DNA from: Strix aluco
Lineage: Eukaryota; Chordata; Aves; Strigiformes; Strigidae
DNA: 64,000 bases
Direction: 5' to 3'
NCBI RefSeq assembly: GCF_031877795.1
Contig: NC_133958.1
Coordinates: 4,650,001-4,714,000, forward strand
Shown: one piece after another, positions 1-20,421 of the stretch
How positions within the stretch are numbered: the stretch's first letter is position 1
Layout of the letters: every line of letters starts with the position of its first letter
Notes under the pieces: generated by a model
Told to the model about the DNA's origin: nothing
The model's database searches: none
The model's input: the letters and a program-made list of their open reading frames with translations, nothing else
Program-made: the position numbers and the translations under genes

Positions 1-84
1 GGGGTGAGTGCAGCCCTTTAGACCTGGTAATTAAAGCGGTGTCTGTTTTCCCTAACGATAATTGTCCCTCTCTGTGCCTTGCAG

Positions 85-3000
85 GCATTACCACAGCATG
101 GAGGTTTTTACCCACTACGATCTGTTGAACCTCAACGGAAGCAAGGTGGCTGAAGGACACAAAGCCAGCTTCTGTCTGGAAGACACGGAATGCGAAGCAG
201 GTATATTGCCAGAGCCCCTTGTGCTGGGAATTCATTGCTGTCCCTGTGCAGGTGACTGGCTTTAAGCTGCTGTCAAAGTCCTGAGCAGGGCTGGGACGTG
301 GCCTGACAGGAGCCAGAAACCATCCTGAGGTTGTCTGTATGGAGTGGTCTCTGCAGGTATTAGAGAATCCCTGAAGGTCCCATCTGCTGAGGTTTTCAGA
401 CCTCAGCTCTTTCCATCCTTACTCTGAAAACCCAAGTGTGTGTTTTCTGATTCCTGTAAAGTGAGAAATTCCAAAGCATGCCCCTGGGGGAGGGGCAGCT
501 CCTCCCATTCGACTGAGCAGTACCTGGATTTCAGTACAAGACACTGTTCCATTAAATCTCACCCAAAATACAGTACCTGGAGCTCATCTCTGCGGGAGAT
601 GGAGAACAACTCGCCCTTCCTCTGAGGGCCCGAGGGTGGGAAATTCCTGGCTCTGCTGTGAATGCAGTCATTGTGCCTTTAACTCTTCTTGTTTAGATGT
701 GCAAAAACAGTACGAATGCGCCAATTTTGGCGAACAGGGGATCACAGTTGGCTGCTGGGACGTGTACCGGCACGACATCGACTGCCAGTGGATCGATATC
801 ACTGACGTCCCACCAGGCGATTACCTCTTCCAGGTACAAAGAAAAAGAGGGTGTGAGACACTGCTGTTGCTTTTCTCTTACCCGTTAGGGCTGTCAAGAA
901 TGTGACTAACTAGTTTATTTGTACAACTCCTATTGTACTATAAACTTCTGCTTACAAAGAGATCATATTCCAGGATCCTAAAAGAGAAAGAATTTTTGCC
1001 TAACGGGACCACAAAGTGCTCCCAGATCACATTAATGAAAAATCAGGACTAATAACCACGGCTGGGAGATGATAACTCTTGAGAAATCCACGTCCAGCCA
1101 ATCCTGGGTAGTCCCACACAATCCACGTGCAGCTCCTGCTGTTAACGCACGTGTCACGTTAGATACTGGCGCAGCGTCCCGCTGTTGGCTTGTACCGAGC
1201 TGAGGAGCTGTTGGTAAGCAATGCTCCCTTCTCTTGGGGTGAAATAGTGCTATTCTGGTGGTGTTTGCAGCAGGAGGTAAGACTGGGCCTACAGTCTGTT
1301 TTGGGCAAGTGGGTGGAGGGGGGGGAATTCTTTGGTTCTAAAAACAGCCACTTAAACTGGAGAGGAGTGAAGGGAAGAATTATTATTTTTGTCTGCCCTG
1401 CTATCGTGTGAAATGTAGAGAAGGTGTTTGAGGGTGTAGCTTGGTGCGTGGGGGAAGGTGTGATCTTGATTTGGCTTTAATCAAGTAGTTTCAGTCTCCT
1501 TGCAAAATGAGTTTAAAAAAAAAAGTTTAAAAAAAAGTATTATGGTGTAAGAAAAAGCTGATTCTGTCTCAGTCTGACTAGTGTGTGTCATACCCAGTCC
1601 ACCTTTAAATAACTTGGTGCTGCGTTTCTCCATCACTCCCGAGGTTGTCATCAACCCAAACTATGAAGTTGCTGAATCCGACTACTCAAATAACGTGATG
1701 AAATGCAGGAGCCGGTACGACGGGCAGCGCATCTGGATGTACAACTGCCACATAGGTGAGACCCACGGCTGCGGGGGCTGGTTTAAGCACAGATCAGACT
1801 GTGGCTCTTCACCGGGAAGTCTCTGTGCTGCTTGTCACTTTGTACGTGCTTGGAAAGATGAAAACTGAGCTTAACTACGCTGGTGCTATTGGCCGTAGCC
1901 CGTTCAAAGGCAGACAGGGTCAAGCTGCTCCAGGTTGCAAAGAGTGAGATGGCTGGAGGGGGGCGGGGAGGGTTTGTTACACGCTCCTGGAGCAGCAAGC
2001 ACAATGTGGGTAAAGCAGCGTGCTCTGCAAGATGTGAAAGAAACGGTGGAATGGGGATACGCAGATGTTCCAGCTGTGTATCTCCTCTACAAGGAAAGGA
2101 GCGTTTTTCCCTCCGCTGACAAGGAAACAACCTGAGAGCTTGGTCAGGGTGCCTGAAGAGCTCCAGGCAAACAACCCCACCTTCATCCCAGACTCAAATT
2201 ATTACCAGCCTGGCACTGACTCTTCAGACCCCAAAACTCCTCTTTTCTTGAAAAGCAAACAAGGCCGGTGATGTGTGGAGAAGAGCCCTCTGCTCAAGCC
2301 AGAAATGAAAGTGCTCTGCTGTCCCTTGAATGAGGGAAAACTGTGTGTTTTCTTGAATACAAGTAAAACATTATCAATTTTGAATTTTTTTTGGTCTTGG
2401 AAATATCAAAGCCAAACTGGTTTAAATTTGCATTAACAGTCAATTGTCAAGACCATTTTAAAATGAATTAAGTTGGGGTCTTTGTAAGATAACACATTTT
2501 CTGAGTTAAAAACAATTTAACAGCAACTGCCTGCCAGCCTCCAAATAAAACCAGTGGTGAAGACAACTTCCAGAGCTGGTTCAAATTCTTCAAGGAGTGT
2601 TTTTCCTGAAAAAAATCCATGTAACCACTGATTTTTCTCATTAATTTGTTGTTTTTTGAAGAAAATGCTTGTCTCGTGTGTCACGGTGCAGATTACGACC
2701 TAGTTCAGAAAAGCCAAACCCACTTTATTTGGATGAACAGGCACTTAAGTGTTGGATGGGCTCTCCAGCTGAGCTTGAAAATATTTCTATTTAAAAAGAA
2801 ATGTACTTAGCTTTCATTGTGTCTCAACTAGCACAAAGTAAGGGCATGCTCCTATTTAGAAGAGTAAACAGAACCCACTTACCAAGGAGGAGACTATTTC
2901 ACAGGTCCTGCTGTGAAATTTTTTTAAGCAACAAAGGTTAGCAGTGAAATTGAGGGTAGTGTGTGGTTTAGTCTTCCAGCTACATAAAAGACTAGACCCA

Positions 3001-3294
3001 GTACTCCTGGGGCCTCTTGGCTGTTCCAGTTATGTGTTAATTAAATCTTACCCTAAATGAATTGGCCCAGGAAAATCTTTGCTCTTCTGGTACTCGCTTT
3101 GAGCCCTTCCTTCTCACAGCATCTTTTGCAGATCGCACAAACCCCCCCCCGTGTGCTGCAAACTGCCTTTGTTACCTCCTGCTCAACCCTGTGCTCTTTC
3201 TGTGAACTCCCCAGGTGGTTCCTTCAGCGAGGAAACGGAACAGAAGTTTGATCACTTCAGCGGACTCACAAATAACAAGGTGGCCACCCGATAG
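85..3294 (+). CDS. LOXL2: Lysyl oxidase-like 2, C-terminal catalytic exons (partial)
   Basis: Four coding exons, 85-200, 697-833, 1644-1755 and 3215-3294, join in phase and end at TAG 3292-3294. They encode the end of the secreted copper amine oxidase that converts peptidyl lysine of collagen and elastin to aldehyde for crosslinking. Visible landmarks are HYHSMEVF (two of the copper-binding histidines), GHKASF (the lysine matching human K653) and WDVYRHD (the tyrosine matching human Y689); this Lys-Tyr pair forms the lysine tyrosylquinone cofactor. The ending [15 protein letters not shown] is typical of LOXL2 and unlike LOXL3. The SRCR domains and the earlier catalytic exons lie upstream of the window. 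GTGAGT at 4-9 may be the donor of the previous exon, but the phase would give Gly instead of the expected Arg, so I left it out. The introns hold nothing else I can support. Confidence 0.95.
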
Positions 3295-3860
3295 AACAGC
3301 ATCGCCTCCCACCCCACTATTTAAAGAAGCGAGGTTTCCTGCTTCGGTGATTTCCCTAACCACTGCACAAAAGAGAAAAATCAAGCAAACAATCAAACTC
3401 TAAATTAGCAAGGTAAATTATTTTCTAAAGATGCCTTCCTTCCCAGTTTAGGTGCTCAGACCACCACCTGTCTCCTGTAACTCCAGTCCCTACTACTGAG
3501 GTAGTTAGGAGCAGGCTTTTAAACTCTGCTTGGCTCCGTATCTTCACCATTCCAACCTTCTCCACAAAGATTTCTCCCTCCACTTTGCAGCACCATCTTT
3601 ACTCGCAGACACAGGTCCAGGCTGCAGCAAGCACAATTTGCCTTTGTTTGGGTACCAACAACCTAAGCCTTTACTGTTCGTTTTCTTCAAGGCATTAATC
3701 TTGGTATCTTTAAGCTTTTTGACTCAAGCTTGAACGCACCATTGATGCAAACGCCTCCGTTTGTGACGCTGCTTCTCGAACACAGCTAATCCTCAGCACT
3801 GCCACGCCGTTTTAGCAAAGAAATACAGGAAAGGAAAAAAAAAAATTGGAGCAGCTTTTT

Positions 3861-12871
<9,011 letters not shown>

Positions 12872-12883
12872 GCAGCGCAGCGC

Positions 12884-12886
12884 CAG
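12884..12886 (-). promoter_or_regulatory. Possible non-AUG (CTG) initiation codon of R3HCC1
   Basis: On the minus strand the sequence GCCACC-CTG-G lies 15 bases upstream of, and in frame with, the ATG used above. As I recall the human protein (MALLCLDG), this CTG aligns with the human Met1, the bird reading being (L)ALRCMDG. An upstream noncoding exon joined at the acceptor CCTCCGCAG, further 5', is an alternative explanation. Confidence 0.35.
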
Positions 12887-13039
12887 GGTGGCAGCGGGCT
12901 GGAGGCCTGCGGAGGGCCAGGGCACATGGAGAGATGGTTGCCAGCCCCCTCGGGGGCCCACCACCCCCCCACCAAGCCGACCCCCCCTCTGCGTGCAACC
13001 CCGACCCCTGTCCTGGGCACCCCGAGCACCCCCACCACC

Positions 13040-13290
13040 ATCCTGCTTTTCACACCATGTTACCCCTTTCCTGTGCACCCCAACACCATCCTGCTCTTTA
13101 CACCACGTTACCCCCTTTCCTGTGCACCCCACCACAATCCTTTTTTACACCACGTTACCCCTTTCCCCGTGCACCCCAGCACCGTCCTGCTTTTTGCGCC
13201 ACGTTACCCCTTTCCCTGCGCCCCCCCCCCCAGCACCGTCCTGCTTTTTACATCACGTTACCCCCTTCCTGGCGCACCCCTCTGCACCCC
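13040..13290 (-). repeat. Minisatellite upstream of R3HCC1 exon 1
   Basis: About four to five imperfect copies of a roughly 55-base unit occur here. Each contains a CCTGCTTTTTACACC-like block, ACGTTACCCC, and CTTTCC followed by GCACCCC. The array produces long open frames on both strands (for example 12599-14008 plus) that I regard as artefacts of the repeat. Confidence 0.8.
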
Positions 13291-13429
13291 CTTTCCCCCC
13301 GACACCCCCGGGCACCCCCCTGCGCTGCTCCGTGCACCGTCACTCCCTTCCCCTGCCCCCCCAGCACCACGTGCTGCCTTTTACACCCTATTCCCCCCCC
13401 CATCCCCCTTCACCCCCACCCCCCGCGCT

Positions 13430-13700
13430 CCCCCTTTACTCACCCCCTTCCCCCTGCACCCCCCGACACCCCGCAGCCCCACCACACCCCCCGGGGGCTG
13501 CTCCGGGCCCCCCGGCCGGGTTCGCCCCCCCCTCCCCTCACCGCCAGGCCCGGCCGAGCGGCGTTTCCCGGTGCGGCGCCTGCGCCCGGACCCGGCTCCT
13601 CCCCCCCGGCACCGGCCGCCCCGCCCGGGGGGCGCGGACACGCGTGGGGACCCGCCCCCCCCCCCGTCCCCCCTCCCCATAGGGAGAAAAGCGGGTTTTT
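13430..13700 (-). promoter_or_regulatory. GC-rich, CpG-rich probable promoter of R3HCC1
   Basis: A CpG-dense stretch, including GTGCGGCGCCTGCGCCCGGA near 13570, lies about 600-800 bases upstream of the first coding exon. It is the only CpG-island-like block near the gene's 5' end. A first noncoding exon may lie here. No TATA box was seen. Confidence 0.4.
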
Positions 13701-16700
13701 CCCCACGGGGGGGGCGGTCACGCGTGTCCAGGGAAGCGGGGGGGGGGGGGCAGCACTCTGGGGACCCCCGGGCTGACACCCGGGTCTGGTTCCTGGGGGG
13801 ACCGCATAGCCCCAAAATGCCAAATCTTGCAAAAAAAAAAAGAAAAAAAAAAAAAAACGGTTTTGCTGATGCGCAGGGGGAGCAGATACCACCCCCAAAA
13901 GCTTTAAACTGCCACTTGCTCCTTTTCCTTGGCCCAGTTTCCCCAGAAAGAAATTCCTGCTTTTCCAACAGCACACAGGTTCCTCCAGCCAAAAATCCCC
14001 GTTTTTAAACCATTTTTTCTTTCTTAGGGAGCCCGTGGCACAGAGCAGTTCGGATGCCGAGAGCCTGAGGTTTGGGGCGACTAACTGGAGATTTGGGCCT
14101 GTTTCAGAAGAGCCCAGGTGAAACCAGTGAGACCCAACATTTCTAAAGTCTCCTCCAATTCCTTCATGAGTTGACGCATAAATCCGGGGGGGGCAGTTTG
14201 CCCCCGGTGACAGTTTTGGGAAGAGTAAGGGCCTCCAGAATTTCCAACATGGCTCAGAACCAAACCAAGGGCAGCCTCCCATCACCTGGCTGCTTTCCCG
14301 GGGTACAATCCGTCCCCCAGCTCGGTCCCCATCGCTGCTCAGCGGAGGTGGCACCGCAGGGCCCTGAGCCGCTCCCAGCTAAGTCGCTGCTCAACACGGG
14401 AGCGAGCTCGATGCAAACGAACCGCACGGTTCGTTAGCGATACGCTCAAAGGTAACGAGTGTCCCTCATTATTTCTCTTGTAGGGGTGGAAAAGAGCCGT
14501 GTCTGGGCTCCTTCACGCGCTCAGAGACACGGGGACAAGGCCGAGGCAGCACGGCCGGTACGTCAGAGCCATCCCCACGCTGGTGTGGGGAGAAGTTCTG
14601 GCTTTGCTCTCCCAAAAATCCTCCTCGGCAGGGTGAATGTCTGCTGCCTCTCCCCCCATAGCTGACTGATTGCTCAAAATTACCATATAGATTGAGAAAG
14701 CCAGGCTGGTGATTTCACAAGAGCTTCTGCCAGGCTCCTCCAAGCATCTGGAGACCCTCATCCAGTCTCGACCCCTGTCTGGAGCTGCTTTCTTTGGAGA
14801 CCAGCCCTGGCTCCTGATGATGAGAGCAGCTGATGTTTCCAATTTGGGAGCAAAGTCAGGCAAAACAGCAACCTACACCAGCTACATCCCACTCCCCTCC
14901 CCTGCGCCGTTTCCCCCCTTTCTCTGCTAAATCCATTCCTCCTAAACCTGAAAGAAAAAAAAAAAAGTCACTCTGGGGGGCAGCAGCCATCCCCTGCCCC
15001 ACCTGTGCCCCCAGACAGGCTCCTCCTGCCACCCGGCTGGGAAGGGAGCGATGGGCACGACTCTGCATCCGTCTGCAGCGACTGCACCAACCACCCGCAC
15101 GCCCAGTTAATTCCCAGAGTCTTTCCCATCCGCCCCAGGCCAACATCATAAAATGTGCATCGATTTTGTGACTGCACAGAGTGAAACCTCGCCCTTTCCC
15201 CAGCCTTCCAGCATCCTCTCTAACCTACACGGGTACGAGCAGGGAGGCACAATTTCCAGCCCAGGTTTGAGATGCGAAATCCCTGCTCTCCTTTTCCTCT
15301 AGAGCCAGGCTGAGATAACGCCCCGAACACAGGGCCAGGGCACAGGCTTCCAGGACGGGAGCTACGTGTGCTGCAAAGCGGAGTCAGGGCACGTGGTGCC
15401 ACCGTCCCGTGTCCCCAAAGCGCAGCGGTGCTGGCAGCGGGCACCCACACAGCCTCGGGGGGCAGCGGAGCCCCCCCTTACACCGCTGCTGGCCTTTACC
15501 TGCGAGCAGGATTGACCCACAGGCTTGTCTCTCCACGGCAGACTCTCCAGGAGCAGTTTAGGCTCATGGTAACCGTGTTAAATATCTCTGGGGTGCTCGC
15601 TGTTCATCCCTGGGGCAGGAGCTACACGGGGAAGAAAAGAAAAGAGGAAACACCCTGCAGAGCTGGAAGGAGCTTAGAGTCCAGGAGTGTGGCGGGAGGA
15701 TGGGACCACGCACACTGTGGCTTCAAATGGGATTTTTATCCACGCAGGGCTGGGCATAGAGGGGTACAGGAGCAGGCAAAGCACAGCAGCACCTGGTGAG
15801 GTGCTTCAAGCCGTCCATAGAGGGGCCAGCGGCAGCCACCTCAGGTCCCCCTTCCCCAAACACACGCTTCCTCCGAGTCCCGGCCAGCCCCAACAGCTCA
15901 GCTCCGCGTCGCAGCACGGTCCCACCAGCCTTGGCTGAGCTCTCAGGACAGGCTGCCAGCTGCTGCCCCTTCTCTGTCATGAACAGCCTCCAATTTCCAT
16001 TTAAATTGAGATTTTAATGCTCCTTTTCCCCTAGTCCCTGTGTATCCAGGCTTAGGGAGTGCCTGATGGGCCCTGGACACCTCTCCCTAGTAATGATCTC
16101 TCTCTTCATGTAACCAGGCACCTAATGAGATAACATTGGGGCCCTGATACCTCCACAGCAGCAGAGGGACATCAGAGCATTAAAGATGCCAGTTTGTTCC
16201 TTAACCCCACAATCCAACTCACACCGAATGGGATTTGTGCTCCTATTTACTCATTTTATTCTCATCTAGACTGCTGAGTGCTGACAGCTGCGCTCACCCC
16301 GACAGCCCAAAAAAAACCCACCCGTCTTCACAACCTGCCTGCAGGGTGAGCCAGCGCTGGTGCCCCCAGTTCACCCACAGCAAAACCAGAGCTCCAGAGA
16401 GTGAACTGGTTTACCTGGGATTACAGGGCAGAACAGAGCCACAGCACGCACGAGCCCTGACTCATGGTCCCTGCTCCGGGATCAGCCCCAGGTAGGAATT
16501 CATTTCACCCACCTCTGAAGTACAGGCAGGGATGTAGCAGTACGCTGCACGACTTTAGGATGGGAGGAGGAGGAGGAGGATGCTTCCCAGTGGAACTGCA
16601 GAGGAGACCTGTGCAGGAAACCCACAGCAGGAAAAAAAGAAACCCATCCTGAAGCCAAAAAAAAAAAAATCAAGGTGTATTTTTGCCAAAGCAAGCCCGA

Positions 16701-19071
16701 GTTACACCAGTTTGGAGCTGTTGTCCATTTCCCAGGCTGACCACAGAAATGTCTGTGATGTGCAGAGGCTTTTTCCATAACCTGGACGTTTTTGGTTTAG
16801 CTCCTTGTCACCACCTCACGTCTCCTGATGCCAGGAAGGTACCAGCCACGCGTGTGGCCGGAGGAGTCCCGGGGAAGATGCCTGGCTGGAGGGAGCTGCT
16901 GCACTGCACCTCTGGTAGGAGAGCCCCAGCGCTTGGGGGACTGCAGAGTGTCCCCCAACACAGGTTAAATGGGCAAAAAAAAAAAATGGATCATACCACC
17001 CCCACCATTGTTTTTCCTTTGCAGGTTCACCCTGCATCACAGGTAACATCGAGCTACTTGCTTTTCTCCAGTCTCTTTACAGTCAGGAATTAAGCCCCAG
17101 GACTTTGCCACGAGTAAACTCTTCAAAAACAGGGAGGCCAGAACAGTATCACTTCAAAAAAAAAGCTGGGTATTCTGACTCCATCTCACCACCAAGCCAG
17201 GAGTCCCAAAGTAAAGCACAACCACGCTACACGTGCTGCAACACCCTGCTTTCAGCGTGGGAAATCACCACGTACCCTGCAGCAACGTCCAAATGCGATC
17301 GGTCGCGTTGGGCCTCCTAAAAACACACCAGGTGATCGTCCCCCTCTCAGCACAACAACTCCTTCTCTACGTTAGGCTGTATCGTCCTCCCAGAGCTGAA
17401 AATCCCCGAGACTGTCTCGGTTTTGACAGCTAGCCACCACTGCCACGGGGAGATGGTTCTACACGAAGTTGAGTCTTATCAGCGCTTCCCTAGAAAAATC
17501 CACGCATCGACCTTGGAGATACGGTGAGCTCTGCTCCCCTCCCACGCTGATTATGCTGTAACTTGACTATAATTGGGCTCTATTTAATAATTACCGTTAC
17601 TCCGTAATTATCACTTTCTGATTTTTCTCTTTGTTAGCGTTCGCTGGGGAGGGGGAGAGGCTTTTCTGCTGTGCCAGGGAGCTAAAGATGTCTCAGATTC
17701 AAGACGACGTGGCTGTGCCGCTTGCTGCTGCGGTGTTTAACCAGGCACCGATCAAAACACCTTTCTGAAGTCAACCATGTCACAGTGAAATGCTGGGGGC
17801 TGTTCACTTGCTGTTTCTACCCCCAGCTAACCAGACACAAGCTCCCATACGCACAGGAGAGGCTAATTAAAGAGTACAGGGGAGCAAGGAGTGCTTCTTA
17901 AGAAGCCATTATTATTGAAATGAGACAGCAAGGGAGGCAGTGTGGAAGGATCCTTAATGAAATGGGGGAGGAAGGGAATTAAGAGGGAGAACAAAGTAAA
18001 GGGGGGAAGAAATAGTCTAGGAAAAGGAGGAGGACCTGACTGATGGAAGATGTGGCGGAGGCGCAGAAACCAAAACAGCAAAGTTCTTGCTTTAACATCT
18101 GATTTTCTCCTCTACCCCCAGAGTCTGAAGGGCTCAGACACCCTCATTCCCAAAGGCTCCAAGCAAACGGTCCCACGTCCTGGGGTTAAAACACAGTTTA
18201 TGTTCATCCTAGACTGCGCTCACCTGTGCAAGTCCCAGCTTAGAGAGCCTGGCTCTTGCTCCAGGGGCCAGCAGAGACCTTTAGCACCCCGAATCCTTCC
18301 CTGCAACATGCTCCAGACAAGCTGCAACCCAGCACAGCCTCGGGGCTCCAGGAGAGGTGGCTGCATACCTGTCCAGACCTGCAGGATAATTTGCCTGAGC
18401 AACAGAGACAGTCAGAGGCAAGCTGGGGAGAGTTATCCTAGCAAGGCCCTCACCTCCTTCCTGCACAGCCCACCAGAAACGGGGGTTTCCCCAGCTACAG
18501 GCTGTTCTGCAGCACAGCACCATCCCACCAAGCCCAAGGCAGGCTTATCTAGTTCTGCCAGCAGCAGTTCTCACCAAGGAAGCAGTTGCATTTGGCTTGT
18601 GCCCATTTGGCAACCTTGGGCCGACGGCCTCTGGGACACGGGCAGTGGCAAAACCAGCCTCTCTCCCCACAAGCACAGCTGCGTTGCTACTTCACTGACT
18701 ACAGAGGAGAGGCTCAGCAGACCACACAAGTCTGCTTTCTCAGCTGAAGTCACAAGGAAAGTGGATTTCGAGGCCTTGCATTGTCATCTTCTGCAGAAAG
18801 CATTTTTCCATGGGTCACCTAGAGAGAGCAGCGACACAGATCTCTACTGCCCACCTGGGCTGGATCTGAAACTGAGTTACAAGAACATGTATCTGAACCC
18901 CCTGAGCCATCTGGAAAAATCACTCTGGCTATTCCACACTTATTAACGCAAACTCCTGCCCGGAGTACAATATCCATGTTATCCTCAACCTCCTCAGAAA
19001 ACAGGCAAGCGCAGTAGCGTCCCTGCTTCCATCTCTCAAGACCATCCCACCACCCTGTTCCCAACGCCGTC
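13700..19071. other. Intergenic region between R3HCC1 and the dopamine receptor
   Basis: I recognise no protein exon, RNA gene or LINE. It contains an A-rich tract (13829-13857), an AT-rich block with TAAT-type motifs near 17550-17625, and an unusually long plus-strand open frame (18050-18946) that is antisense to the probable 3'UTR of the receptor gene. Confidence 0.5.
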
Positions 19072-20421
19072 TCAATCGAACGCGTTGCTGGTGAGAGGTG
19101 TAATCTTCTCCAGCGAGACAGCCGTTTCACACTCCACGTGTGTCACTGCAGGGCAGGTGTTGTGAGAGGGCTCGGAGACCTGAGAAACCTTGTCAGAGGA
19201 CACCTCGTTGTTTTCCATCTGCAGAGCAGCATGGGGGAGAAGCTGGGGGTAGCTGAGGGTCACCACTTCCTTCTGGTACGTGGTGTCGTGGTGGTAGGAG
19301 ACCAGCTCATTGCTGAAGTTCACTGTCTCCACTGCATTGCTGGGGCAAAGGCAGCCACAGCCCAAGATGGTGGTAAAAGCTCTCCGGAAGTCTGCATTGA
19401 AGGCATAGATGATGGGATTGAGGGAAGAGTTGGCCCACCCAAACCAGACGAAGGTGTTGAAGACAGTCTCACTGACACAAGGTAGCTCCCCTGGCTTGTG
19501 CAGGTCATGGTTACAGAAGGGTACCATGCAGTTGAGCACGAAGAAGGGCAGCCAGCAGAAGACAAAGACGCCCATGATGATGGAGAGGGTCTTGAGGACC
19601 TTGGTCTCCTTCTTGAAGGAGTTCTTCAGGGAGGCCTCGTGAGGGCAGTCGCCACTGTGGCAATTTTGGGCATGTTCCACTGCCCTCTCCAGGGAGGAGA
19701 TCCTGCGGATCTGCCTCTGGGCAATGCGGAAGATGCGGGTGTAGGTCACAATCATGATGGCAACAGGGATGTAGAAGCTAATGAGAGAAGATGAGATGGC
19801 GTAAGTCCTGTTGAGGCTGGAATCGCAGTTCTCCTCCTCCCCGGTGATGTTAAAACCTGGTTCCTGTCGGCTAAGGAGCTCACGATCCTTGTGCCACTTC
19901 AGCTGCACAGGGATGAAGGAAATCAAGAGGGACAGTAGCCAAGCCACTCCGATCATGATGAAAGCCACGTGCTGCGTCATCTTCCTCTCATAGCGGAAGG
20001 GGCTGGAAATGGCCCAGTAACGGTCCACGCTGATGATGCACAAGTTGAGGATAGAGGCTGTGGAGCACATGATATCAAAAGCCACCCAAACATCACAGAA
20101 AGCCCCAAAGGGCCAGAAACCCACCACCTCGGTGGCAGCCTTCCAGGGCATCACCAGTACAGCCACAAAGAGGTCGGACACGGACAAGGAGATAACAAAG
20201 AAATTTGTGACCTTAGAGCGCAAGTGTCTGAACTTGACCACAGCCACACACACCAGGGTGTTGCCCAGGAGCGTGGAGAGGATGAGAAGGAGAAGTAAAG
20301 CAGCTGTCACCACACGGAAGGACAAGTTGGAGTTGCCTTCCTCTGCCCAGCTCTTCCTACTGCTGGTGTCATTGATCACATCCTGCCCATCTCCTTCTGC
20401 GGAGGAGTAAAATCCATCCAT
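19072..20421 (-). CDS. DRD1C: D1-class dopamine receptor, D1C/D1D type
   Basis: A single intronless frame of 449 residues encodes a Gs-type class A GPCR, as D1 receptors usually are. Amine-binding residues are present: Asp116 (3.32) in [10 protein letters not shown], the Ser211/Ser212/Ser215 trio in TM5, and Trp290 in FCWLPFF. The DRY motif is at 133-135, NPIIY at 335-339, and a palmitoylation-type Cys cluster (GCGCLC) follows TM7. NDTS and NLS near the N terminus are N-glycosylation sites. [12 protein letters not shown] and [17 protein letters not shown] are D1-class signatures. The N and C termini differ from D1A and D5. Position beside R3HCC1 and CHMP7 fits the 8p21 paralogon, not the DRD1 (5q) or DRD5 (4p) loci. 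I therefore call it the extra non-mammalian subtype (chicken D1D, also named D1C); subtype naming is less certain than receptor class. Confidence 0.85.
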   Translation of the reverse strand: MDGFYSSAEGDGQDVINDTSSRKSWAEEGNSNLSFRVVTAALLLLLILSTLLGNTLVCVAVVKFRHLRSKVTNFFVISLSVSDLFVAVLVMPWKAATEVVGFWPFGAFCDVWVAFDIMCSTASILNLCIISVDRYWAISSPFRYERKMTQHVAFIMIGVAWLLSLLISFIPVQLKWHKDRELLSRQEPGFNITGEEENCDSSLNRTYAISSSLISFYIPVAIMIVTYTRIFRIAQRQIRRISSLERAVEHAQNCHSGDCPHEASLKNSFKKETKVLKTLSIIMGVFVFCWLPFFVLNCMVPFCNHDLHKPGELPCVSETVFNTFVWFGWANSSLNPIIYAFNADFRRAFTTILGCGCLCPSNAVETVNFSNELVSYHHDTTYQKEVVTLSYPQLLPHAALQMENNEVSSDKVSQVSEPSHNTCPAVTHVECETAVSLEKITPLTSNAFD

